DNA of 64,000 nt from Atherix ibis (Eukaryota; Arthropoda; Insecta; Diptera; Athericidae): contig OY282605.1 in the NCBI GenBank assembly GCA_958298945.1, positions 119,098,267 through 119,162,266 on the forward strand, in the 5' to 3' direction. Position numbers and translations under genes: made by a program. Of the stretch, positions 34,346 through 45,834 are shown one piece after another (the first letter of the stretch is position 1; each line of letters starts with the position of its first letter). The notes under the pieces are model-generated. The model was not told where the DNA came from. It was given only the letters and a program-made list of their open reading frames with translations, and ran no database searches.

Positions 34346-34507
34346 TTAAACAAGCGTTTTTTCGAAGGTTTCGCGGGTAATTTGTTTCCAACTTTCAAGA
34401 AGTTTTGCTGAAAGATCCTTTTGGTTAGATAGATTCATTTTCTGAGACTTCATTTCCTCGATAATAAAAATATCTTCACCTTCAATGATCCCTTGAAGCT
34501 CAGTCTC
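34346..34507 (-). CDS. Possible 3'-terminal coding exon, unknown
   Basis: On the minus strand a good acceptor (TTGTTCTTCATTCCGGCAG, ending at 34508) is followed by 53 open codons in phase 0: ETELQGIIEGEDIFIIEEMK at the start and AKLLESWKQITRETFEKTL before the stop. An AATAAA signal (complement of 34307-34312) lies about 35 bases after the stop. This is the layout of a last exon. No upstream exon was found before the retrotransposon at 34.6 kb. The last part could also be the C terminus of a pogo/Tigger-like transposase. Confidence 0.3.
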   Translation of the reverse strand, partial: ETELQGIIEGEDIFIIEEMKSQKMNLSNQKDLSAKLLESWKQITRETFEKTLV

Positions 34508-34599
34508 CTGCCGGAATGAAGAACAAAGGTGAGCATGCATTTGGAATTATTCGCTTGGTGCAGCATGAAGCCGTTTCACAAAATTTTTTTTCCAAGGCT

Positions 34600-36600
34600 A
34601 TGGTGTGCCTCTATTATAAGTCCTAGTAGTCTTTTTAACAAGATCTTTTCTGAAAGTCCCCCGAAGCAAACCACACAGCCCTCCATGATGAATAAACATC
34701 CCATCGTTAGAACCAGAAACATCAAATTAGACAAAAGTTGATGGTAAAAATGAGATTGTTTGAATATTTATAAGTGGTAGAGTAGGGTCTACCTTTCTTA
34801 GTACAGATAAAAGAGGCTCCAGCGGCAACCACCGATTATAAATATTTTTCCAAATGAAGGCATAGCCAGCAAATTAAGGCTGTCTGTGTATTGTGGGAGT
34901 TTAGGGTTTAAAAAATTGTGCTGTATCGCTTCAAAATGCTTAATATTTGTAGCAACTTAAGTCTATCAATCCACAGATGCAAATTCTAGAAAATATCTTA
35001 CAAAGAAATAATATAACTAAGTCGATTGACTACAATATTCCCTCGATCAACGCTTTAAAAATCCCAACATCATGGTACTCTTAAGCGTAGATTACATCAT
35101 GCGTCTAATAGACGATTTTCTCTTGCCAATATTTCGCTGTCAAAATTGTTTAACTCTACGAAAAGTTCGCCGGTATATTACATTGATCGTGTAAGTGCAC
35201 GATTTTTGTGCGTAGACGTGCAAATTTTCCTGTGATTTCTTCGTGCATATACGAATATATATTATATATGTTATCTTTCATGTTACTCATTGCGAACACA
35301 TCATTTGCACGTCGTTTATTTTGATATTTGACAGTTTCCATATTTACTGTGCGTCTGCATGTTCATTAATTTGTAATTAATTTATTTGTGATAAATTTTA
35401 TTTAATTTGTTTTACTTTATTATTTACTATTTAAAATATAAACAAATTTTGACACATGCAAAATGAAGGTTATTTGATAAAAACTTAAAAAAAATTACTA
35501 GTATAGTTTAAGTAAAAAATTGTTCGCGTATAAATTTTTGTTGAACTAAATATCGAATTAAATGTTAAAATAAAATATAAAATTTTTACTCTTATAAATA
35601 AATGAATTGAAATAATCAAAAAATTAAATAAGTAAATATGAAAACGTCATTCATAATACAAAGTAAATAAAATAAGAAAAGCAGTGACCAACTAGAGAAT
35701 TTACCAATAAAAAATGCACAAACCATGATGGGATCAAAAGGGAAAAAATTCTTTTTTTGGATGCCTAAATTGCGAATGTGTCACAATTAATTATTTTGGC
35801 AGATGTTCATTCAAGCGATTACACTATAAATAGACTAATCGTGCAATGCACAAACTTTGCTTGCGGCGAATCTCCATAATTTCATGCACGCGCAAAGTTC
35901 GTGAGTGCTCGTTTATATATTACGCTGTCAGACGCGTAAAAAGGGGTAATTCGACGTTTTAATTGTCTATTAGGTACAGGGTGTAATCTGAGCTTTACTA
36001 AGAATATGGTTGAGATGTGAGATAAGTTCGAGCTTTTTGTAAAGCCTATCACCCAAGTTAATAACAGACTGTCCTCGTTTTATTATATTTTCTGTGAAAT
36101 AATAATTATAAATACGGTGAGTGACACTTCTAGAGAATTTTATTACTTCGCACTTTTCCAGGATCTAAAACAGACCATTTTTGGTATCCTGAATTGGTTT
36201 TACAAGGTCATCGATAGCAATAATATCAATGCTCTTTGAGATGGATACGTCCTATTAGTCAGGTAAGCCCTAAACCAGTTCAGTAATAATGAAGGGACGT
36301 CCAAGAAAAAATAACAGAAGGGGAAGTCTAATAAATTCAGTTTGTATGCCCTTTAAGAAGTTTTAAGTAGTAAAAGTGGTGAATTCTTATAGATCACTTA
36401 TCATCAATCTAGAAGGCATAAAGCCATGCTGAACATTGTTCAATAAGTTGCCAATAAATTACCGGCTCAAACAATTTTGATAATTTATAACCTCATTCTT
36501 TGAACCTTTTCTTATGCAGAGTTATAATGAAGCAATATTTCCACTTGCGAGAGATTTGTAATTTGCCACTTCCGAGGGAGTTGTCGAAAATAAGTTTCCA
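34600..36600 (-). mobile_element. Jockey-like non-LTR retrotransposon, copy 1
   Basis: Minus strand, right to left: KKGSKNEVIN and QHGFMPSR (early RT motifs, 36530-36410), NWFRAYLTNRT (about 36260), KCEVIKFSR, NLGDRLYKKLELISHLNHILSKA (36080-36000), an inserted inverted-repeat element (35088-35990), then MMLGFLKR, FVRYFLEFASVD, FEAIQHNFL and LPQYTDSLNLLAMPSFGK (35070-34860). This is the normal order of the C-terminal half of a jockey-type RT ORF, with many stops. A diverged second copy lies at 41.9-44.4 kb. Confidence 0.8.
35088..35990. mobile_element. ~0.9-kb inverted-repeat element R1 inside the retrotransposon
   Basis: The left end (from TAGATTACATCATGCGTCTA at 35088) and right end (complement CAGATTACACCCTGTACCTA from 35990) form an imperfect terminal inverted repeat of about 35-40 bp that continues into ATAGACGAT-like sequence. 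Subterminal parts also pair loosely (GTGCACGA/GTGCATTGCACGA words). There is no coding potential. It behaves as a MITE or foldback-type element. It cuts the retrotransposon reading frame exactly between the ILSKA and MMLGF segments. Confidence 0.75.
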
Positions 36601-38835
36601 AAGGAATGAGTAATGCCTCGGAGCGGCAGTTGATAAAAGTAGGAAGGAATGAGTTCATTAAAATTATTTATTTTTTATTTTACTACAATCATTTGTATCG
36701 ATTTTTTTCTCTCCGTAGAATTCATTATGACCGAGCCCATAATCGCAGGAACGAGTACTCATCAAATACTCCACATATAAAAAGGTAGGTTGGACAAAAA
36801 TATATTTTTTTTGGTTTAAAAATTTTACATTTGAAAATTCTTTCAAATAATCGGAAATTCCCTAAAGATTCAAGGATATTTTCTATTTAACTTAAATGTA
36901 TAAATACTAAGGAAAAATCCTTCAACGTCTATAAGAGAAAATTCAATCCACGGATTTTATTGCAGTTTGAATCGATAAGGACGAAAGGAGAAAAATAAAT
37001 AACTTCTGTTGAAATCTAATAAATGCAAAAATTCCTTTCGTCTAAGTTATTCACATAAAATGAAATCTCCTGCCGCTCTGGAGGGAGTATCATTTCTTCC
37101 TCGGATAGGATTTGAAAGGAAAATTATCGCAATGAAGGCATTTCATTCCTAATCGTTCGCATTCCAGTCTCTTAAAAATAAACTGAGAATCTCAGATTCA
37201 CATTTGAATGCAGATAAATCGGAATTATTGCTTGTGGCTTTGTTTTCTTTACTCTGTGACTCTACGAATGATTGTGATGGTATTTGGTAAATAGACGTTT
37301 TTTTTTTAGAGTCAACAATATCGTAAGCCTATGCAATTGACCTGGAAAAATTCATAAATTAGAGTCAGTCCTAAGACTTAATTATGGCTTGTAAATGATC
37401 CTTCCGCTAGTAATACCGTTCCGTTCTGACCGGAGGGGCACCTTTCACGAACGTTGCACACCTTTCGACTTATTTCAGTCGGAACAGTCGTGCCTGATCA
37501 AGTATTCATGATGAAAAGGTTGTTTCCGTGCCAGTGCATCCGTGGTAGATACTCATAGATTGGTCGTGAATGGATTCAGGTTATCGTGTTGGTATACGTA
37601 TATTCCAGTTAATTGGAATTGATTCGAAACGACGAGGTACAGTGGAGCATGATTGAGAATTTTTCACAGAGAAGTGTAGTGCTGGTGGGTCAGGTCAAGA
37701 GCAGATACCTTCCCCTTCCCCCGCTAGAGTGGACTCTCCTACTCACTTCGAAAGCAAGCGATACCATGCACATTTTTGGAGTGGTGAAGGTTTATTTGGC
37801 TCCCCATTTGGCGAACATTGGACTTCTTGTAGTTGATGGCTCTTTGGCTGCAGTCAACCACACCGATTTGTAGAGCGATCATGCGGCTAGCAGCGAACGT
37901 AAGTGCTTCTGAATAAACTGAAATCGTCGCGGCTATGTACCATCGACAAAGAAAAGTTGAAAAACATTGTGGGTGGTGTATGTGTGGTCTGGTTAGCCAT
38001 AGTGCAGCATTAACAGTCCTCCATTGTTAATATAGTATGTCTCGTTTCAATGTTACCCATCAACTGTGGGGATTTCGATATTCTGCGTTCCGAAAACGGC
38101 AAAACGATAACAAGTGAACTTGCACGCTCTAATTATCTTTTCAATATTGAAATTTTCCACATATTAATTATGATAAAAAAAAAATAAAGATAACCAAATA
38201 CTACCAGGGAGTCCTTTTGGATTTATCCTGATTGCATGTGATGCACTAGAATCAACACGGATTAATTTATTTTCGAAATTTTTATCTCTTCTCATTGGAT
38301 GGGAAAATTTTCATTTTCAATTTTTATCATAATTTTCTATTTTACTGCAATTATTTGATATGTACTCGTAAATGGTATAGTTTTGGTTTTGACTGGATTT
38401 TCCGAAATTTCACTATTAAATTGGAAATAATTTTATGTAAACTTATTTTTGAACAAATTTTTTTTAAGAAGAATTAAGAATAATTAAATTAACTACGTGT
38501 AAAAGCACATTGGGTGTTTGAGATTTGACTGTTTTCACGTTATTCATTTTATGGTTAGGAAATTGTAGTCCTGTTATTTATTAGTTGTCAGATATATTTT
38601 TTATTTCAAATAATAATTGTATATTTTATGATTTGCCATTTATACTATAAAATTTATTATGCTAAGATAATACGTTTAATTTATAAAACAAGAATTTTGT
38701 TCTCATTTCTTCCTTGGTCTAAATTTCGTTCTCATTTCCTCCTTGGTCTAAAGCTAAATTGACGTATAAAGAGTTCTCAAAATTCACAAATAATAATATA
38801 AAAACTATTAAACCTTCAAAAATGACTATCTAGGA
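36601..38835. other. Interval with a less AT-rich patch, no assigned gene
   Basis: 37400-38100 is markedly less AT-rich than the rest and not repeated elsewhere in the window. It contains a plus-strand frame of 75 codons from ATG 37649 to 37873 (MIENFSQRSVVLVGQVK start) of unknown kind. This could be an untranslated or promoter region, an exon, or an unidentified transposon. Confidence 0.35.
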
Positions 38836-38839
38836 TGTA

Positions 38840-39300
38840 TTTTGGTCCAAAAGTGTTTTCTTTGAAAATGAACAAGAGAAAATGGTTGCTGTCAATTCTG
38901 AACGTTATGGACATACGATAACAGGCCTTTTTTTTAAGCCTAAACTTGCAAACTTTGTTTTAAACTATATATAATTTCAACAAAATAGTACTATTAGCTA
39001 CACAGCATAATAAATTTTGGTTTTATTGCGCGAACATTTCTCATGACGGTTAATTTAGGGAGATTCGGTGATGTCAGTGCGGGTCCAAGATCACACGATT
39101 TGACGCATTTGGACTTTTTGTAAAGAACTATTCAAAGAATTATATTTTAATAGATACTCTTTAAAATTAAGATCATTTAAAAATCAACATCCATGAAGTA
39201 ATGGGCAAATTACAGCTCGTAATATGCGATAAAGTCATTAAAAGGTACTTTAAAAGGATTGACTCCTGCAAGAATTTTTGTAATTATCTACAATGGCAAA
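38840..39300 (+). mobile_element. DD41D transposase fragment
   Basis: Plus strand: FFENEQEKMVAVNSERYGHTI (38870-38935, matching the FFENExGxAVTVNGERYRxM block), FGDVSAGPRSHDLTHLDFL (39063-39120, third-Asp block with Asp kept) and a C-terminal KRIDSCK near 39260. The part between, with the second Asp, is lost. Confidence 0.7.
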
Positions 39301-39654
39301 ATTAATATACTATAATAAAGTAAAATTTTAATTAATATCCTAATTATAAATATATTTAATTTAACTTAAGTTTCCAAAGTGTAAATTGGATAAGCTTTAG
39401 TTTTCCCACACCGACAAGAGAAAAATATAAAATTTCATAATTCAAACGACAAATAATATAAAAAAAGTTTTTATTTAAGATATTTTTCTAAAAATAATTG
39501 ATAATTTCCAATGCAAATTGAAATTATAGTTCTGTGTCGATCAGAAAGAGCTTCTGTACAAGAGGCCTTTACCAAGATTTAGCTGGTGGCGAAATATTTT
39601 ATGAAATTTAATTATATTTTTAAGTATTAATTAACTAATAATGTAAAATGGCAA

Positions 39655-41555
39655 ACTTTAGGCCAAATCAATTTTATGTTAAGTGGCATACTTTTTTAAA
39701 AACTTATCGAACCATAAATTTTAAAGCAAATCAATTTTATATTAAATGGCATACTTTTTAAAAAACTTATCGAATTACAAATTTTAGAGCAAATAAATTT
39801 TATATTAAATGGCATACTTTTTAAAAAACTTATCGAATGGCAAATTTTGGAGCAAATATTTTTTTTTTAAACGGCATACTTTTTACAAAACTTATCGAAT
39901 GACAAATTTTAGAGTAAAAAAATTTTATATTAAATGGCATACTTTTTAAAAAACTTATCGAATGACAAATTTTAGAGCAAATAAATTTTATATTAAATGG
40001 CATATTTTTTAAAAACTTATCGAACCACAGATTTTAGAGCAAATAAATTTTATATTAAATGGCATACTTTACAAAAAAACTTATCGAATGACAAATTTTA
40101 GAGCAAATATTTTTTTTTAAACGGCATACTTTTTAAAAAACTTATCGAATCACAAATTTTAGAGCAAATAAATTTTATATTAAATGGCATACTTTTTAAA
40201 AAAACTTATCGAATCACAAATTTTAGAGCAAATAAATTTTATATTAAATGGCATATTTTTTTAAAAAACTTATCGACTAATAAATTTTAGAGCAAATAAA
40301 TTTTATATTAAATGGCATACTTTTTAAAAAACTTATCGAATGACAAAGTTAAGGACAAATCAATTTTATATTAAATGGCGTACTTTTTAAAAAAACTTAT
40401 CGAATCACAAATTTTAGAGCAAATAAATTTTATATTAAATGGCAGACTGTTAAAAAAACTTATCGAACGACAAATTTTAGAACAATAAATTTTATATTAA
40501 ATGGTATACTTTTTAAAAAACTTATCGAATTACAAATTTTAGAGCAAATCAATTTTATATTAAATGGCATACTTTTTAAAAAACTTATCGAATGGCAAAT
40601 TTTAGAGCAAATCAATTTTATATTAAATGGCATACTTTTTAAAAAACTTATCGAATGGCAAATTTTGGAGCAAATATTTTTTTTTTAAACGGCATACTTT
40701 TAAAAAAACTTATAGAACGACAAATTTTAGAGCAAATAAATTTTATATTAAATGGCATATTTTTTTAAAAAACTTATCGACTAATAAATTTTAGAGCAAA
40801 TAAATTTTATATTAAATGGCATACTTATTAAAAAACTTATCGAATGATAAATTTTAGAGCAAATAAATTTTATATTAAATGGCATATTTTTTTAAAAAAC
40901 TTATCGAATGATAAATTTTAGAGCAAATAAATTTTATATTAAATGGCATACTTTTTGTAAAACTTATCGAACCACAAATTTTATAGCAAATAAATTTTAT
41001 ATTAAATGGCATACTTATTAAAAAACTTATCGAATGATAAATTTTAGAGCAAATAAATTTTATATTAAATGTCACACTTTTTGTAAAACTTATCGAATCA
41101 CAAATTTTAGAGCAAATAAGTTTTATATTAAATGGCATACTTTTGAAAAAACTAATCGAATCACGAATTTTAGAGCAAATAAATTTTATATTAAATGGCA
41201 TACTTTTTAAAAAACTTATCGAATGGCGTATTGTAGAGCAAATAAATTTTATATTAAATGGCATACTGTTAAAAAAACTTATCGAACGACAAATTTTAGA
41301 GCAATAAATTTTATATTAAATGGCATACTTTTTGAAAAACTTATGGAATGACAAATTTTAGAGCAAATAAATTTTATATTAAATGGCACACTTTTTGAAA
41401 AAACTTATCGAATGACAAACTTTGGAGCAAATAAATTTTATATTAAATGGCATACTTTAAAAAAAAACTTATCGAACGGCAAATTTTAGAGAAAATAAAT
41501 TTTGATGAATAACAAATTTTATAGTAAATAAATTTTATATTAAATGGCGCTCTTT
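39655..41555. repeat. Tandem array of ~62-63 bp units, about 30 copies
   Basis: Consensus unit runs CAAATTTTAGAGCAAATAAA, then TTTTATATTAAATGGCATAC and TTTTTAAAAAACTTATCGAATGA. Length varies by A/T runs; some units carry a TTTTTTTTTAAACGGCATAC variant that recurs near 39863, 40110 and 40675. Runs of 63-bp units give an artefactual 21-residue repeat on the minus strand (SMPFNIKFICSKI..SISF). Confidence 0.95.
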
Positions 41556-41599
41556 TTAAAAAAGGTTTGAGTAGTCCTTTATTGCGTTTGCCAAAAACT

Positions 41600-41660
41600 T
41601 CACATAACGCCAGGAGGTAATATTAAACAGGATTTGAATCGATGTCTCTCTAAAAATACC
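41600..41660 (-). repeat. tRNA-like (SINE-type) remnant
   Basis: Minus strand GATTCAAATCC (complement of 41630-41640) fits the B box and is followed by TGTTTAATATTACC, comparable with the tail of the remnant at 20.1 kb. Weak evidence alone. Confidence 0.2.
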
Positions 41661-41899
41661 ATTTTTTCAACAAAAAAATATTTTTACAAAAAAATTTGAT
41701 GGTATTTTTATATAAATTCTAATTAATATTGTCATCGCAGTAATATTTTCAAATTTAAAACATTTTTTTTGGGGAATATTCTACCAAGTAATTAACTAAC
41801 AAGGATCAATGTTTCTGAATATAACTGAAAGGATATAAATTATTTAGTAAAAAAGGTTTCCTAAATTTATTATTGTAGTAAAAAAAGCTTTTCTAGAGA

Positions 41900-44450
41900 A
41901 TGAACCTCTACTATTGAGCCTAGTAGTCGTTTTTTTGCTATTTAACAAGTTCTATTCTGAAATTATCCTGAAGAAAACCACGCAGCCCTCCATCATCTAT
42001 TCGCTTTCAATGACAAATGTTGGTTCGGATTTATTGTAAAAACCGAACGACAAAAGTTGATGGTAAAAATCAGATTGTTTGAATATTCATAACGGGTAGA
42101 GTAGGGTCTACCTCTCTAAGTACAGATAGAGGAAGCTCTAATATTTTAATAACTAAACCGTATTCATGAGTGACCGAATATGAATATTTTTCTTAGTGGC
42201 GGCATACTTTTAAGTATGCAAATTAAGGTGGTCTGTGTATTGTGGGAGTTTAGGGTTTAAAAACTTGCTCTGTACCGATTTAATACGCTTATTATTTATA
42301 GCAAAATAAGTCGATCAATCCACAGATGCAAATTCTAGAATAGGTCATACAAAGGAATAATATAAATGAGTTGATTGACTGGAATATTCCCTCGACCAAC
42401 GCCTAATAGACGATTTTCTCTTGCCAATATTTCGCTGTCAAAATTGTTTAACTCTACGAAAAGTTCGCCGGTATATTACATTGATCGTGTGAGTGCACGA
42501 TATTTGTGCGTAGGCGCACAAATTTTCCTCATGGCAAGCATGTAGAAGGGGAAATTCAGCCAACCTATATGAGATTTCATCCTGCTTGCTCGAAGATATA
42601 TTATATATATCGTTGGTTATATTGCTCATTACGAACACAACATTTGCGCATCGTTTATTTTGACATTTGACAGTTTCCATATTTACTGTTCATTAATTTG
42701 TATTTAATTTATTTGTGGTAAATTTTTTTAAATTTGTTTTACTTAAACAAATTTTGACATATGCAAAATGAAGGTTACTTGATGAAAATTTTTTAGAAAA
42801 TGACTAGTGTAGTTTATAGTATAAACTTTTTCCCGTATAAATTTTTGTTAAAATTAATATCGAATTAAATGGTAAAATAAAATATGAAATTTTTACTTAT
42901 ATAAATAAATGAATTCAAATAATTAAAAAATAAATAAATGAATGTGAAACGTAATTCATAATATAAAGTAAATAAAATAAGAAAAGTACGACCAATTAGA
43001 GAATTAACCAATAAAAAACGTACAAACCATGATGGGTTCAAAAAGAACAAAATTCCTTTTTGTATGCCTAAATTTCACATCTGTCGCAATTAATTATTCT
43101 TGCAGATGTTCCTTCAAGCCATTACACTATAATTAGACTACTCGTGCAATGCACAAACTTTGCTTGCGGCGTACCTCCACAATTTCATGCACGCGCAAAG
43201 TTTGTGAGTGCTCGCGTATATATTACACTGTCAGACGCGCAAAAAAGCGAAATTCGACGTTCAGATCTGCAGCATGGTTTCTGAACTTTGCGCGTGCTAG
43301 AGATCTGCAGCATGGTTTCTAAACTTTTAATACAAAGTAAATAAAATAAGAAAAGCATCGACCAATTAGAGAATTTACCAATAAAAAACGCACAAACCAT
43401 GATGGGTTCAAAAAGAAGAAAATTCCTTTTTGTATGCCTAAATTTCACATGTGTCGCAATTAATTATTCTTGCAAATGTTCATTTAAGCCATTACACTAT
43501 AATTAGACTACTCGTGCAATGCACAAACTTTGCTTGCGGCGTACCTCCACAATTTCATGCACGCGCAAAGTTTGTGAGTGCTCGCGTATATATTACACTG
43601 TCAGACGCGCAAAAAGGGGAAATTCGACGTTAAGATCGTCTATCGAACGCACGGTGTAATCTGAGCTTTACTTAGAATATGGTTGAGATGGGAGATAAGT
43701 GCGAGCTTTTTGTAAAGCCTATCACCCAAGTTAATAACAGTCTGCACTTGTTTTATTATATTTTCTGTGTAATAGTAATTATAAATACGACACTTCTAGA
43801 GAATATTATTACTTCGCACTTTTCCAGAATCAATCAGAGGCCATTTTTGGTATCCTTAATTGGTTTTACAAGGTCATCGATAGCAACAATAGACCCCTTG
43901 TGAAACACCTGATAGTGCTTTAATGCTTCTTGAGATGGATTCAATGCTCTTTGAGATGGATAGGTCCTATCAGTTAGGCAAGAGCTAAACCAGTTCAGTA
44001 ATAGTGGTGGTACGTCTAAGATTTAAAGTTTACAAAAAAATAACAGAAGGGGAAGTCTTATAAATTCAGTTTGCATGCCCTTCCAGAAGTTTTGAAGTAG
44101 TAAAAGTGGTGAATTCTAATAGATTTCTTGTCATCGATCTAGAAGGCATAAAGCCATGCTGGTTGGTAACAAACCAAAATTTTATTGTATATTATTCAAT
44201 AAGTTGGCAAAAAATTACGGACTCAAACAATTTTGTTAAATTAATAACCTCATTCTTTGGACCTTTTTTATGGATAGGTAAAATGACGCAATGTTTCCTA
44301 GATTTTTTTTTAGTAAAGAAAGCTTTCCTAGAGAAGAACTCAAAATTTCGATCGCATGGATTTGGTTTTACTTGGACAGAAATATTAATTTTAAAAATGT
44401 ATTCTTTATGAAGCCCTCCTGTTTTAGTTCTTAAATTCTTAGCGGCCAAT
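41900..44450 (-). mobile_element. Jockey-like non-LTR retrotransposon, copy 2
   Basis: Diverged duplicate of the element at 34.6-36.6 kb, with the same order and the same inserted inverted-repeat element. The early RT part is better preserved here: CVILPIHKKGPKNEVIN, LTKLFESVIFCQLIE (44300-44195) and QHGFMPSRSM (about 44150). The C-terminal part lies at 42390-41900. A deletion near 42402 removed the boundary between retrotransposon and inserted element on the left. Confidence 0.8.
42402..43663. mobile_element. Inverted-repeat element R2 with internal tandem duplication
   Basis: Homologue of R1 at the same position in the second retrotransposon copy. The right terminus (complement CAGATTACACCGTGCGTTCG) ends at 43663; the left terminus is truncated to CTAATAGACGATTTTC. 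It is longer than R1 because a ~370-bp part containing CTCGTGCAATGCACAAACTT is present twice (near 43141 and 43511), and AGATCTGCAGCATGGTTTCT is repeated 38 bp apart at the join. Confidence 0.75.
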
Positions 44451-44574
44451 ACATATCAGGTAATTTGGTAACGTCTACGTCTACTTCAAGTCGAGCTAGT
44501 GGCATACCTGTTATGTTAGAGAGGTGTTCTTAGATTGTCACCAAATTACCTGATATGTATTGGCCGCTAAGAAT
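44435..44574. repeat. Perfect 35-bp inverted repeat with 70-base loop
   Basis: 44435-44469 (starts ATTCTTAGCGGCCAATACAT) and 44540-44574 are exact reverse complements of high sequence complexity. It borders the upstream end of the jockey-like copy 2. Confidence 0.95.
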
Positions 44575-45276
44575 ATTTATATTTCAGTACAAATGTTACT
44601 AGTAATGATCTAAAAAAAAATTCTTCTCTATTTAAAAATAAGTTAACTCCTAATTAGCCCATATTAATAACAAAATTCCCACAAAACTTCTCATACAAAT
44701 TCGAAAGATTCACATCAACTATTCACAAAAGAGATCACATTGAATAGACTCGGAAATTTCCATTTTTAAACAGAAAAACCGGCTACTAATTATGTACTCT
44801 TCATCTTCTAAGAAATTTCTAAGAAATTCTAGAAGAAGACAAACATTAAGATGTTATTAAAAAAAACAACAACTAATAATGCGATCGTTTACACTTAAGA
44901 AAATCATATTTTATTTCTTTACATTCTCAAATTGACATGGATTCGATAACCAAAAACAAATAAAAAATGTAAACCTGAAATTAAGAGTTTTTCCTCAACA
45001 AAAAAAAAATGTATGTAAATAAATAAATAAAAAGAAATCAAAAATAAATTAGGAAAAAAAACGATATCACTATCGAAATAAACAAAAAAATCTCTTTTTT
45101 TTGTGTAGCTTTAAAAAGACTTTTATTATTTTAGGTTTTTTTTATGTATTTTTTTATTTTTAATTCTATTGATATGAAATACAAAAACTTTAAGCTTAAT
45201 AAAATTAGATATTATAAGAACTTATAAATAAAATGACAAAGAAAAAATAATAATGTCGAAGAAGCTTTTCAGGTGA
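44575..45276. other. AT-rich 3' flank of the Kazal gene
   Basis: No gene. On the minus strand a possible polyadenylation signal AATAAA is at the complement of 45122-45127, about 150 bases after the Kazal stop codon. Confidence 0.5.
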
Positions 45277-45834
45277 TCACTTTCGGCACTCGCCTTCGTG
45301 GCTCAGTTCGAATTCTAAAAAGAAAATTTTCCAGAAATTTGAAATTTTTTTTTTTACTAAAATTTAATTTTTTTCTTTTAAAAGATAATAATAATAATAC
45401 GTACGTGCTCCCCTATTTTCACAATTGAACCTATTCAGAATACAACGATTTCCAAATGTGCGTGGCCTACTACCCCTGCGAGGACCTTTTGCTGTGCCAC
45501 AAACCGGGATATATTCATAAGGACATATCAGCGGGCACTCCATGGTATCGTCAATCACAGCACTTACAATCGTAATTAATATGACAAACACTAAAAGTTT
45601 TATTAAAAAAAAATTAAGTTTTATTTAAAAAAAAAACAACAAAAAATATTCAATAACAAATTTATAGGGAAACGGAAGCTGATTTGCTGTTATTTAAAGT
45701 AATAAATTCTAAGCGTCACGACCTTAATAAGGCCATTTGGGTATGTGCAGTCCTAAAACGTATTCAAACTCGGGTCCTTAATTACGTTCTTATTCGTTAT
45801 ATTTACCTAACGTAAGAAGAAAAACCACACGCAT
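45277..45834 (-). CDS. Secreted Kazal-type serine protease inhibitor, three exons
   Basis: Exons on the minus strand: 45834-45807, 45590-45405 and 45314-45277 (28 + 186 + 38 = 252 nt, 83 codons plus stop). Introns of 216 and 90 nt have GTAAAT and GTACGT donors and TTTTAG/TTTTAG acceptors, all in phase. The protein starts MRVVFLLTLVFVILITIVSA, a classic signal peptide, followed by one Kazal domain with six Cys: CPLIC, seven residues (PYEYIPV), C, eighteen, C, six, C, and a C-terminal SHEGEC. The YxPVCG, TFGNRC and HEGEC signatures are standard. The Cys3-Cys4 loop is longer than usual, with a basic KGPRRGSRPR insert. By homology P1 is the Tyr two residues after Cys2, predicting a chymotrypsin-like target. 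A TATA-like TTTATAAAAA lies near the complement of 45931-45940. Likely extracellular; host or immune role is inference. Confidence 0.88.

Noticed and set aside
35088..35990. R element as a piggyBac-type MITE because of a nearby TTAA
   Set aside because: TTAA is present only beside the left end (35081-35084); the right flank reads AGCTTTACT, so a TTAA duplication is not supported.
40875..41264. Minus-strand frame of 129 codons with a 21-residue repeat
   Set aside because: Artefact of 63-bp units in the tandem array; neighbouring units of 62 bp break it immediately.
39655..41555. Possible CRISPR-like array
   Set aside because: Units are contiguous without unique spacers, and the genome is clearly eukaryotic.
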